Shown here in pieces: positions 15,222 through 23,041 of a DNA stretch of 31,143 bases (positions are counted from its first letter, which is position 1; every line of letters starts with the position of its first letter). Position numbers and translations under genes: made by a program. The DNA comes from CAMBRQ01 sp945870325 (GTDB lineage: Bacteria; Bacillota; Clostridia; Lachnospirales; Lachnospiraceae): assembly GCF_050313795.1 (NCBI RefSeq), contig NZ_JBNPMC010000039.1, positions 1 through 31,143 on the forward strand, read 5' to 3'. The notes under the pieces were generated by a model. The model was given only the letters and a program-made list of their open reading frames with translations, searched no databases and was not told the origin of the DNA.

Positions 15222-16286
15222 TTATTTTTGATTTTCCAACTCTTCAATACGCTTTAAGGCTTCCTGAAGCGCATGGGTTTTCTGTTCTAATTCGGAACTC
15301 ATTTGACTTAACTCGAAAACTTTCTCAGCAAGGGTACTCTTCTGCTGATTTATCTCAGAATCTTTCTTTTCAATCTCAACTTTCTGCCGATCAATCTCAT
15401 TCTGCATCTCATCAATCATATAACGCACTGTATTACGATCCATCTCGTATAATTCCTTTGAAAACATCTCCATCACCTTCTCGATATTCTGACAGATCTC
15501 GTAAATCTGCTCATACATGGCTCGGAAGGCCGGATATTTCTCGATCAATGCAATCACATCCTCCGGATGGTCGCTGCTCAAGAACATCAGCCATGCATCC
15601 AGCCGTGTTTCTATGCCTTTATTGTGATTGTTTTTCTGATAGATGTCAAGCGAAACGAAGACGAATTTCTGTAGAAGATCCAGTTTCAATCCTGTATCAG
15701 ATGTCTGCTGGAAATTATGTATATAATTGTGTGGAAATGCCCTGAATTCACTTGGACTCTTCTCAAACAATACAATTGTATAGACACTTTTGATCTGACG
15801 GTAAGAGAAGGTATCTTTGGTTGCTTTGCTTCTTACCATCTTATACTGTCGAAGCAGCAGATCTGCCGAATAGCAGGCGCTTCGTTCTCCTGGGAATGCA
15901 TATCCAATCTTCTGAATCTCAACATTCGCAATGCTACCGTCTTCCAGCTGCACAACAATATCCATCAAAAGCAGCGAAGATTCGTCCGCAATACGGCTGT
16001 TATCGTTAGGAAGCACCTTAAGAATCTTTACCTTCATGCCAAGCAGCAGGGATATGAGTTCCTCCAGCCGTTCCGGATAGATCTCCGGATCCAGCAGCGC
16101 TTTTGCACAAAAATCATAAAGCATCTTCACTCCTCGCACGCCGGTACAAAAATCCAGAAATTCCTCCCGGGAAGATTCATCCCAACCTTCAAAAATCTCT
16201 TTCAGTTTCTCACTTGCATATATCTCAGCCAGCACTTCATTCCGGCTCTTTATCATTGGGAAATACACTTGTAACTTGCTCGTCAT
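15222..16286 (-). CDS. PD-(D/E)XK nuclease family (Rpn / transposase-like) protein with C-terminal coiled coil
   Basis: A 354-residue protein of the PD-(D/E)XK type (PDDEXK_2 / Rpn-like). The catalytic core is visible as MDIVVQLEDGSIANVEIQK, with Asp109, Glu123 and Gln125-Lys126; the flanking YAFPGERSACYSADLL helix is typical. The last 70 residues (about 283-352) are a strongly charged coiled coil with repeated EIEKKDSEINQQK-like heptads. Relatives are multicopy, often annotated as transposases, and some promote RecA-independent recombination in vivo. No terminal inverted repeats or target duplication were seen around this copy, so it stands alone. AGGAGAG lies 9 bases before the ATG. Confidence 0.85.
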   Translation of the reverse strand: MTSKLQVYFPMIKSRNEVLAEIYASEKLKEIFEGWDESSREEFLDFCTGVRGVKMLYDFCAKALLDPEIYPERLEELISLLLGMKVKILKVLPNDNSRIADESSLLLMDIVVQLEDGSIANVEIQKIGYAFPGERSACYSADLLLRQYKMVRSKATKDTFSYRQIKSVYTIVLFEKSPSEFRAFPHNYIHNFQQTSDTGLKLDLLQKFVFVSLDIYQKNNHNKGIETRLDAWLMFLSSDHPEDVIALIEKYPAFRAMYEQIYEICQNIEKVMEMFSKELYEMDRNTVRYMIDEMQNEIDRQKVEIEKKDSEINQQKSTLAEKVFELSQMSSELEQKTHALQEALKRIEELENQK

Positions 16287-16475
16287 ACACAGTCTCTCCT
16301 ATCTCATTTTATAAATCATAATGGATACATGTTTCCAGGCGAAAGCCGGGATACCTTACGGTTTAGATTCATCAGAAAATCAGAACGTCTTTTCTAAGAT
16401 TAAATACAGACTATCAAATGCATGAAATAAATACAAGTTTTTTCGTTCGACATTTTTCTACAATTAGTGCCCATC
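16287..16475. other. Intergenic region upstream of the PD-(D/E)XK gene
   Basis: AT-rich leader region with no gene. A promoter for the minus-strand nuclease-family gene is expected here; I see no convincing -35/-10 pair. Confidence 0.3.
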
Positions 16476-16506
16476 AAAAAAAGGAACTATCATTCCTGAC
16501 AGTTCC
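16476..16506 (-). terminator. Intrinsic terminator of the MATE gene
   Basis: On the minus strand GGAACT (16501-16506) pairs with AGTTCC (16483-16488), with partial pairing in between, followed by seven Ts (16476-16482). It lies 65 bases after the MATE stop. Confidence 0.8.
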
Positions 16507-16570
16507 CCCTTTTCATTTCAACCAACCTCAATGATTCTGTAATTAATTTTTACAAATTCAGATTCCTAAT

Positions 16571-17920
16571 CTATTCGAAATCCATTATATCTTCTTTATT
16601 CTTATTCCATGGACCTTTCCGATAAAACATAAGAGACATCATCATACCAATGCTCCATCCAATCGGCCATGCACACCATATACCGATGGATCCGAACTGT
16701 CCCGACAAAATAATTGCAAGCACGACCCTGAGTATCAGATCCGTAAAAGTCGCAACCATAAACTGCTTCATAAGGCCTGCGCCACGAAGGATACCATCCG
16801 CCACAAGTTTCACCGACACAACAAAATAGAACGGTGTCAAGATGTGCAAGAACTGAACGCCTGTCACCAGTGCCGTCTCAGATGGCTCATTCATAAAGAA
16901 ATTAACAAGCACGCCACTTGCAAGCATATACAATGCTACAATCGGTATACACAACGTCCATACAATCTTAATCCCCGCTTTGAAGCCTTCTTTAATCCGA
17001 GGCATAATCTGGGCACCTATATTCTGGGCAGTATAATTGGAAATTCCATTCGCAAGCGTCGTGAAAGACGTAATAACCAGATTATTCAGTTTCACTGACG
17101 CGGCATAACCTGCGATGACACCTGCACCAAAGTTGTTGATAACACCTTGAATAATAATATTTCCAATGGAAATAAAACTCTGTTGTAAAATGCTTGGAAT
17201 AGCGATCACTGCAATCTTTTTAAATAATCTAAAAGAAAACACGGCTGCCTTTTCCTTTGTCTGAATCTTTGCAAGACGTCTGAGCACTACTATAATCGCT
17301 AATATACAACTGATGCCCTGGCAAATGAATGTTGCCCAGGCAACACCTGCAACCCCCATCTGAAATGAAACCACAAACCAGATATCAACCAGAATATTAG
17401 AAGTGGAGGAAACTGCAAGGAATATAAATGGTGTCCTTGAATCTCCAAGAGCGGAGAAAATCCCTGTTGCAATATTATAAAAGAACAAAAACGGAAGTCC
17501 CCAGATATAAATGTCCAGATAAAGTTTCGAATCCGAGAAGATTTCCCCAGGTGTATGTATCAATTCCAGCAATCCGCTGCAGCCTACGATTCCGATCAGC
17601 ATCAATACCGCACATAAAACTGCGCTTGAAATCAATGCTGTATAAACCGCTGTCTTCATATTCTTATATTGCTTTGCACCAAAAAGCTGCGATACAATAA
17701 CGGAACATCCAATATTAGACCCAAAAGCAAAGGCAATAAAAATCAGCGTAATCTCATAACTGTTGCCTACTGCTGCCAGTGCATTCTCTCCTACAAATTT
17801 CCCTGCCACAAGACTATCCGCAATATTGTACAACTGTTGAAATACAATACTCCCAAATAATGGCAGGCAGAATTTCCATAAGACTGTTTCCGGCTTTCCC
17901 ACCGTCAGATCTTTATTCAT
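16571..17920 (-). CDS. MATE family efflux transporter
   Basis: A 449-residue membrane protein with twelve hydrophobic segments in two homologous halves. Typical MATE features: the start GKPETVLWKFCLPLFGSIVFQQ in helix 1 (split), YNIADSLVAGKFVGENALAAVG, GSNIGCSVIVSQLFGAKQ, and the second-half equivalent ANGISNYTAQNIGAQ. MATE pumps exchange Na+ or H+ for cationic drugs or metabolites. It has its own promoter, a ribosome site (GGGGG) and a downstream terminator, so it is monocistronic. It is divergent from a LysR gene that probably controls it. The substrate cannot be predicted. Confidence 0.92.
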   Translation of the reverse strand: MNKDLTVGKPETVLWKFCLPLFGSIVFQQLYNIADSLVAGKFVGENALAAVGNSYEITLIFIAFAFGSNIGCSVIVSQLFGAKQYKNMKTAVYTALISSAVLCAVLMLIGIVGCSGLLELIHTPGEIFSDSKLYLDIYIWGLPFLFFYNIATGIFSALGDSRTPFIFLAVSSTSNILVDIWFVVSFQMGVAGVAWATFICQGISCILAIIVVLRRLAKIQTKEKAAVFSFRLFKKIAVIAIPSILQQSFISIGNIIIQGVINNFGAGVIAGYAASVKLNNLVITSFTTLANGISNYTAQNIGAQIMPRIKEGFKAGIKIVWTLCIPIVALYMLASGVLVNFFMNEPSETALVTGVQFLHILTPFYFVVSVKLVADGILRGAGLMKQFMVATFTDLILRVVLAIILSGQFGSIGIWCAWPIGWSIGMMMSLMFYRKGPWNKNKEDIMDFE

Positions 17921-17968
17921 CGTTTTCTACCCCCAGAACTTTAACATTTGCTTTTTTGACCAACGTAT

Positions 17969-17997
17969 ATTATACTTTCTGTATGGAAATATGTAAA
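17969..17997 (-). promoter_or_regulatory. Promoter of the MATE gene
   Basis: Minus-strand TTTACA (17992-17997), a 17-base spacer and TATAAT (17969-17974). Confidence 0.65.
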
Positions 17998-18027
17998 ATA
18001 TATCATTTATATATTTATCATGTATTT

Positions 18028-18039
18028 TTGATATATCAA
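18028..18039. promoter_or_regulatory. Palindrome in the MATE/LysR divergent region
   Basis: TTGATATATCAA is a perfect 12-bp palindrome directly ahead of the LysR ribosome site. Candidate LysR-type operator; inference only. Confidence 0.3.
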
Positions 18040-18051
18040 AGGGTGATAAAC

Positions 18052-18957
18052 ATGAACATCAATTATGAATACTATCGCATTTTTTATTATGTAGCAAAAT
18101 ATAAGAATCTGACTCGGGCAGCTGAGGTTCTCTGCAATAACCAGCCCAATATTACACGGACCATCAAACTGATGGAACATGAATTCGGCTGTAATCTTAT
18201 CGTGCGTTCCAATCGCGGGATATCCTTGACGCCAGAGGGCGAACAATTATACTCCCATTTAAAAATTGCCGTCCATCAGATCCAACTTGCTGAAAACGAG
18301 ATATTAAAAACATCCGAGTTACAAAATGGAGTTGTTACAATCGGCGCCAGTGAGACAGGTCTGCGCATGCTACTGCTTCCGGTACTAAGCCATTTTAAAA
18401 AAGCCTACCCCGGTATCCGAGTCCGTATTATCAATCATCTGACCACCCAGGCACTGATTTCTGCCAGAGATGGAGTCGTGGATTTCTCCGTTGTAGCTGC
18501 TCCGGCAGATATTGCCAAGCCGCTGTTGTCAGAATCTCTTCTTACTTTCACGGATATTCCGATTGCCGGAGCCAGTTTTTCACATCTGAAAAATACGCCT
18601 CTGTCATTAATAGAACTTTCGAAATATCCATTGATTTGCCTTGGGGAAGATACGATGACCTATCGTTTTTATGAGAAATTTTATCAACGCCACAAACTCC
18701 TGATGGAGCCAGAGTTTGTAGCGGCAACCACTGACCAGATTCTTCCAATGATAAAAAATAATCTCGGCTTTGGTTTTATTCCTGAAATATATGCTGTCGA
18801 GGCGTTAAAATCGGAATCCGTTTTCAAGATTCCATTAACCACGCCTATTCCCAGCCGAGAAATCTATTTCATACAGAATGAGAATCATCCTTTAAGCGCT
18901 GCCGCCAGAGAACTGAAAAAACTATTGTTAGAATACGCGCAATCCATAATGCGATAG
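18052..18957 (+). CDS. LysR family transcriptional regulator
   Basis: A 301-residue LysR protein. The N-terminal winged helix (residues 1-60) has AAEVLCNNQPNITRTIKLME as recognition region and the LIVRSNRGISLTPEGEQL wing. The C-terminal periplasmic-binding-like domain (about 90-300) starts VVTIGASETGLRML. The frame is open 91 codons further upstream, but that stretch crosses the MATE promoter. AAAGGGTG six bases before the ATG at 18052 fixes the start and gives the normal family length. Divergent from the MATE exporter, its likely target. Confidence 0.92.
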   Translation: MNINYEYYRIFYYVAKYKNLTRAAEVLCNNQPNITRTIKLMEHEFGCNLIVRSNRGISLTPEGEQLYSHLKIAVHQIQLAENEILKTSELQNGVVTIGASETGLRMLLLPVLSHFKKAYPGIRVRIINHLTTQALISARDGVVDFSVVAAPADIAKPLLSESLLTFTDIPIAGASFSHLKNTPLSLIELSKYPLICLGEDTMTYRFYEKFYQRHKLLMEPEFVAATTDQILPMIKNNLGFGFIPEIYAVEALKSESVFKIPLTTPIPSREIYFIQNENHPLSAAARELKKLLLEYAQSIMR

Positions 18958-19008
18958 GGAGAAGATCACATCAAATTTATCAGACAATTTGGAATAATCT
19001 TCCAAACG

Positions 19009-19455
19009 TCATAATACCCTTTTCTTCCACTGATACTTCTTCATATCTACATGTCCGTCTATAAATTCCACGCCTTCTTCTTCCAACAACTTTACCTGCC
19101 GGTTCCCCTCTGCATCTCCGGAACCTGCCACTGGCAGCTTCCTCCGAATGCTTTGGCAACCTACAGGACCTGCCACTGGCAGTTCCTTCCGGATGCCTTG
19201 GCAACCTACAAGCCCTTCTACTGGCAGTTCCTTCCGGATACTTTCGCAACTTTCAAAAGCACGGGATACCCGTCCATCTTTCGTCACCACACGATGACAT
19301 GGGATATCGCTTCCATCCGGAACCGCGTGTAATGCATATCCAACTACCCTGGACCAGCGGCGATTCCCGGCAAGTTCGGCAATCTGTCCATAGGACGCTA
19401 CCTTTCCTTCCGGAATCTGCCGGATCACATTATATATCTTTTCAAAAGTATTCAT
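19009..19455 (-). CDS. MGMT/Atl-like DNA alkyltransferase-family protein with repeat insertion
   Basis: A 148-residue protein of the small MGMT-like (Ada C-terminal / Atl) family. The N-terminal part MNTFEKIYNVIRQIPEGKVA.. with YGQIAELAG is the DNA-binding domain. The active-site motif PCHRVV keeps the acceptor cysteine (Cys53), unlike Atl proteins that have Trp there. Between VSRAF and GNRQVKLLEEEGVEF the usual short loop is replaced by about 45 residues made of three tandem 15-residue units (C-x-x-IRKELPVAG type). Relatives without the insert would be near 100 residues. The start overlaps the rarA stop (ATGA), so it is coupled to rarA and shares its SOS box. Whether the enlarged loop tolerates activity is unknown. 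Confidence 0.85.
   Translation of the reverse strand: MNTFEKIYNVIRQIPEGKVASYGQIAELAGNRRWSRVVGYALHAVPDGSDIPCHRVVTKDGRVSRAFESCESIRKELPVEGLVGCQGIRKELPVAGPVGCQSIRRKLPVAGSGDAEGNRQVKLLEEEGVEFIDGHVDMKKYQWKKRVL
19124..19258. repeat. Three tandem 45-bp repeats inside the MGMT-like gene
   Basis: Units at 19124-19168, 19169-19213 and 19214-19258 are near-identical on the plus strand (core ctgccactggcagttcc, then ttccggatgccttggcaacc). Each holds the small palindrome ctgcc-act-ggcag. Length 45 keeps the frame and encodes 15 residues per unit. A diverged copy is at 21125-21161. Confidence 0.9.
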
Positions 19456-20762
19456 CTCTTCCACGCCTCTATCTCCTCCAGCCTTGCCTTTACTGCTTTT
19501 TCCTCTCCCTGAGTCGTAGGCCTATAATACTTCCTATCCTTCAAAGACTCCGGCATACACTGCATATGTGTTAGTTTTTCCTCCGTATCATGAGCATATT
19601 CATAACCTTTGCCATAATTCAGTTCCTTCATAAGATTCGTAGGTGCATTGCGAAGCTGCAGTGGAACTGGCTCTGCCCGCAGATTCTTCACGTCCTTCTT
19701 GCATACTTCACACGCCACATAGAGCGCATTGGATTTCGGTGCCATAGAAAGATAGGTCACCGCATGAGTCAGATGCACATCACACTCCGGCATCCCCAGG
19801 AAATGACATGCCTGATAAGCCGCAACCGCTACTTGCAGCGCATGACTGTCCGCCATCCCGATATCCTCACTGGCAAACCGAACAAGCCGTCTTGCAATAT
19901 ACAAAGGATTCTCTCCGCCCTCTAACATCCTGCACATCCAGTAAATCGCCGCATCCGGATCGCTGTTACGCATGGACTTATGCAGCGCTGATATCAGATT
20001 ATAGTGTTCCTCCCCATTCTTATCATAAAGCAAAGATTTCCTGCTAATGCACTGTTCCAGTCCTTCATCTGTGACCACAATGCCCTCCGCACTAATCTCC
20101 CCGTTAAGTACCGCCATCTCTAACGTATTAAGCGCCGTTCTCGCATCCCCATTGGCAAATGCAGCCACAGCCTTCAACTGTTGCTCCGTCATCTGTACAT
20201 TCTGATCACCGAACCCTGCCGGACTCTTTAACGCATGCTCCAGCACCTTCATCAGATCCCGCTCATCCAAGGCTTTCAGCACAAAAACACGGCATCTGGA
20301 CAAAAGCGCCGCATTTACCTCAAAAGACGGATTCTCTGTCGTAGCGCCTATCAGAATAATGCTTCCCTTCTCTACAAACGGAAGAAACGCATCCTGCTGC
20401 GCCTTGTTAAACCTATGAATCTCATCCACAAACAGAACCGTACGAATCCCCATCCTACGGCTATCTTCCGCCTGTTTCATCACTTCTTTAATCTCTTTAA
20501 TTCCACTGGTCACGGCACTGAAATTAATGAAATCCGCCTTCGTCTTACTGGCAATAATACTAGCAAGCGTTGTCTTCCCAACTCCAGGCGGCCCCCAGAA
20601 TATCATAGAAGATATCTGGTCTTTTTCGATCAACTGCCGGAGCATCTTCCCTTTTCCCAGCAAATGTTCCTGACCTGCAAACTCTTCAAGCGTCGTTGGG
20701 CGCAACCTGCTTGCCAAAGGCACCGTCTGCCTCCTGTCATCAAACAATGTCATCTGTTCCAT
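19452..20762 (-). CDS. rarA: Replication-associated recombination protein A (RarA/MgsA AAA ATPase)
   Basis: A 436-residue AAA+ ATPase of the RarA/MgsA/WRNIP1 family, which acts at stalled replication forks. The N-terminal MTLFD resembles the SSB- or clamp-contacting tail of the family; PLASRLRPTTLEEFAGQEHLLG follows in two parts. Walker A is GPPGVGKTT (57-65), Walker B VLFVDEIHRF, sensor 1 GATTENPSFEVN and the arginine finger ALLSRCR. The C-terminal oligomerisation domain includes LYIARRLVRFASEDIGMAD. AGAGGG lies 7 bases before the ATG. The promoter carries an SOS box, and the MGMT-like gene follows with a 4-base overlap. Confidence 0.95.
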   Translation of the reverse strand: MEQMTLFDDRRQTVPLASRLRPTTLEEFAGQEHLLGKGKMLRQLIEKDQISSMIFWGPPGVGKTTLASIIASKTKADFINFSAVTSGIKEIKEVMKQAEDSRRMGIRTVLFVDEIHRFNKAQQDAFLPFVEKGSIILIGATTENPSFEVNAALLSRCRVFVLKALDERDLMKVLEHALKSPAGFGDQNVQMTEQQLKAVAAFANGDARTALNTLEMAVLNGEISAEGIVVTDEGLEQCISRKSLLYDKNGEEHYNLISALHKSMRNSDPDAAIYWMCRMLEGGENPLYIARRLVRFASEDIGMADSHALQVAVAAYQACHFLGMPECDVHLTHAVTYLSMAPKSNALYVACEVCKKDVKNLRAEPVPLQLRNAPTNLMKELNYGKGYEYAHDTEEKLTHMQCMPESLKDRKYYRPTTQGEEKAVKARLEEIEAWKR

Positions 20763-20779
20763 ATCAATCCCTCTTTCAA

Positions 20780-20791
20780 GAACGTATGTTC
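20780..20791. promoter_or_regulatory. LexA/DinR SOS box
   Basis: GAACGTATGTTC (minus strand GAACATACGTTC) matches the Gram-positive SOS consensus GAAC-RNRY-GTTC at every fixed position. It lies 7 bases downstream of the rarA -10, where bound LexA would block transcription of rarA and the MGMT-like gene. Confidence 0.85.
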
Positions 20792-20797
20792 TTCTTT

Positions 20798-20826
20798 ATT
20801 ATACTCTCCTCCTTTATACTTTACAA
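20798..20826 (-). promoter_or_regulatory. Promoter of rarA
   Basis: Minus-strand TTGTAA (20821-20826), a 17-base spacer and TATAAT (20798-20803). Confidence 0.65.
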
Positions 20827-20920
20827 GGAGATTTTTGCCTCATCCCAAGGCTTAAGTCTACCGCTAGATATGCGATGCCCCCAGATCTCTGCCATATATC
20901 TTCGCAGCATGTAAAAACAT

Positions 20921-20949
20921 TTGACAGCATCACTTCTATCTCCTATAAT
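20921..20949 (+). promoter_or_regulatory. Promoter of thiC leader
   Basis: Perfect consensus: TTGACA (20921-20926), a 17-base spacer and TATAAT (20944-20949), starting about 18 bases before the TPP riboswitch. Confidence 0.85.
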
Positions 20950-20967
20950 GGTATCAGTTACAATATA

Positions 20968-21058
20968 AATATTAAGGGAGCTCTTAGAAGGGCTGAGAGG
21001 AAACTAGCGCGTTTCGACCTTGTACCTGATTTGGATAATGCCAACGTAGGGAAATATT
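20968..21058 (+). ncRNA. TPP riboswitch (THI element) upstream of thiC
   Basis: The conserved aptamer blocks are all present: GGGAGC at the P1/P2 entry, GGGCTGAGAGG (20990-21000), the P4/P5 block ACCTGATTTGGATAATGCC (21024-21042) and AACGTAGGGAA closing P1. P1 flanks aaatatt/aatattt pair. With thiamine pyrophosphate bound, the terminator at 21088-21124 should form and switch thiC off. Confidence 0.96.
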
Positions 21059-21087
21059 TCACATATTTGTTTAGAACATACAAATAC

Positions 21088-21124
21088 ACGGGATATACCG
21101 CTTCGGCAGTATCTCCCGTTTTTT
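21088..21124 (+). terminator. Riboswitch-controlled terminator ahead of thiC
   Basis: acggga (21088-21093) pairs with tcccgt, with further pairing around a cttcgg-containing loop, followed by six Ts (21119-21124). A competing hairpin, tatttgt (21064-21070) / acaaata (21080-21086), lies just before it. Confidence 0.85.
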
Positions 21125-21161
21125 GTTGCCGAAACCTCCGGAGGGAACTGCCGGTGGCAAG
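21125..21161 (+). repeat. Diverged copy of the 45-bp repeat in the thiC leader
   Basis: Aligned by eye to the minus-strand form of the MGMT repeat unit, 30 of 37 positions match, including ggaactgcc-(g/a)-gtggca. It follows the riboswitch terminator directly and precedes the thiC ribosome site by about 130 bases. The rest of the leader (21162-21300) holds no gene. Confidence 0.7.
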
Positions 21162-21309
21162 TTCTGTAAGTGATTACTCATATTTCCAGCCGGTATATTG
21201 CCACTGTTATCCTTTATAAAGTCTCACAAATATGAACGCATCAACAGCCGGCTTACATCACACAAATATCCCAGGTACACGACAATCTTAAGAATGGAGA
21301 GGATATATC

Positions 21310-22614
21310 ATGGAGTACACAACTCAGATGAATGCTGCCCGCAAGGGTATCATCACCCCACAGATGGAGGCAGTTGCTTCCTATGAAAACATGAATGTTG
21401 AAGAATTAAGAAAATTAGTTGCGGAGGGCAAGATTGCCATTCCTGCTAACAAGAACCACACCTGTCTAAAGCCTTACGGAATCGGCAGTATGTTAAAAAC
21501 CAAGATCAATGTTAATCTCGGCACCTCCCGGGACTGCCTGGATCTGGATGTGGAACTTGCGAAAGTGATGGAAGCCGTTAACATGGGCGCAGAATCCATC
21601 ATGGACTTAAGCTCTTTTGGCGATACCAAGGTATTTCGCCGGAAACTTACTCAAGAATGTCCGGCGATTATCGGAACCGTGCCAATCTACGATGCTGTCG
21701 TATATTATAACAAAGCATTAAAATCCATCACCTCCGATGAATGGATTGATATCGTAAGAATGCACGCGGAAGACGGCGTTGACTTTATGACCATCCACTG
21801 CGGAATCAACCGTGATACTGCCGCACGTTTCAAAAAATCCAAACGCCACACGAATATCGTATCCCGCGGCGGCTCTATCATTTTCGCATGGATGGAATTA
21901 ACCGGACAGGAGAATCCATTCTATGAACGTTACGATGAGATTCTGGAAATCTGCCAGCAGTATGATGTTACTTTAAGCCTTGGCGATGCATGCAGACCTG
22001 GAAGTATCGCTGACGCCGGCGACATCCCTCAGATAGAGGAACTTGTGACATTGGGCGAATTGACTACAAGAGCCTGGGAGAAAGACGTTCAGGTTATGAT
22101 CGAAGGGCCCGGACATATGCCTTTGAACCAGATTCAGGCGAATATGGAGATTCAGAAAACCATCTGCAAAGGTGCGCCTTTCTATGTACTTGGACCATTG
22201 GTTACAGATGTTGCTCCTGGATATGACCACATTACCGCTGCTATCGGCGGAGCAATCGCCGCTACATATGGAGCTGCTTTCCTCTGCTATGTTACACCGG
22301 CAGAACATTTACGCCTTCCTACGCTGGAAGATGTAAAAGAAGGCATTATTGCATCCCGCATCGCTGCCCATGCCGCAGATGTTGCCAAAGGACTTCCGGG
22401 CGCCGCTGACTGGGACTTTGAGATGAGCGAGGCAAGACGTAACCTTGACTGGGAGAAGCAGTTTGATCTGGCAATCGATAGTGAGAAAGCCAGACGGTAT
22501 CGCAAAGAATCTACACCGGAACGGGAAGATACGTGTACGATGTGCGGGAAAATGTGCGCAGTACGAAATATTAATAAAATACTTCGCGGAGAAGATGTAG
22601 ATATTATGGAATAA
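21310..22614 (+). CDS. thiC: Phosphomethylpyrimidine synthase ThiC
   Basis: A 434-residue radical SAM enzyme turning aminoimidazole ribotide into HMP phosphate. The short form lacks the N-terminal domain of the E. coli protein. Core blocks such as DLSSFGDTK, TIHCGINRD, SRGGSI, SLGDACRPGS and MIEGPGHMPLNQI are present. The C-terminal cluster motif is CTMCGKMC, i.e. CX2CX3C, one residue tighter than the CX2CX4C of the E. coli type; this is probably normal for the short class. GGAGAGG lies 8 bases before the ATG. It is the only gene behind the first TPP riboswitch; no thiazole genes follow. Confidence 0.97.
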   Translation: MEYTTQMNAARKGIITPQMEAVASYENMNVEELRKLVAEGKIAIPANKNHTCLKPYGIGSMLKTKINVNLGTSRDCLDLDVELAKVMEAVNMGAESIMDLSSFGDTKVFRRKLTQECPAIIGTVPIYDAVVYYNKALKSITSDEWIDIVRMHAEDGVDFMTIHCGINRDTAARFKKSKRHTNIVSRGGSIIFAWMELTGQENPFYERYDEILEICQQYDVTLSLGDACRPGSIADAGDIPQIEELVTLGELTTRAWEKDVQVMIEGPGHMPLNQIQANMEIQKTICKGAPFYVLGPLVTDVAPGYDHITAAIGGAIAATYGAAFLCYVTPAEHLRLPTLEDVKEGIIASRIAAHAADVAKGLPGAADWDFEMSEARRNLDWEKQFDLAIDSEKARRYRKESTPEREDTCTMCGKMCAVRNINKILRGEDVDIME

Positions 22615-22751
22615 AAGGAATTTTAATCATAATTTTTGAGGACTCTTGGGGCTTTCTTGGGTATGCAATTTTGAGCCAAAGCACGCTCCTTCCCACGCAC
22701 TCTTGCCAGAATCCTCCCAATGGAGAAAACCTTGAGATTATGGAATTGTCA

Positions 22752-22999
22752 GGCGAAGGAGAAGAATCGGTGTGGCTCGGAGGCCGTCAAGTGAGTTCTA
22801 GAAGCCGTTAGCGTAAAAATACCAGCAGATTGGCATGAGGCTTTGACTACACGTCAAAGGCGAAAAAGTACCCGAACTGCGAAATCATCAAGATTTCGGA
22901 GTGAGTGTACTCGGTTGCCAATCTGCTGGTATTTTTACGGTTACGGATTCTTAACGAAACGCCCCGGTCTCAGAACCACACTGATTCTCCTCCTTCACC
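22752..22999. repeat. Large branched inverted-repeat element, copy B
   Basis: A 248-bp element between convergent thiC and cytX with the same plan as 3078-3316. The outer stem (22752 onward / to 22999) is long and imperfect with several G.T-type changes. The inner stem is perfect over 24 bp (22812-22835 / 22916-22939). Arm 1 is ctttgac-tacac-gtcaaag (22841-22859). Arm 2 has base agtac/gtact (22867-22871 / 22907-22911) and hairpin cgaaatc-atcaa-gatttcg (22880-22898). Blocks shared with copy A: ccgttag, the atcaa loop, cggtt, gttacggatt, cgccccgg, and ccgtacac-cccaac at the right edge. Confidence 0.85.
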
Positions 23000-23041
23000 G
23001 TACACACCCAACAATCTATTTTTCTACAACAAATTCCTACC

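Noticed and set aside
15222..16286. Complete insertion sequence around the PD-(D/E)XK gene
   Set aside because: No terminal inverted repeats or target-site duplication could be found at either side; the nearby hairpin at 15159-15212 is better explained as a terminator.
19124..19258. CRISPR-like array
   Set aside because: The three 45-bp units are contiguous with no spacers and lie within a gene in frame.
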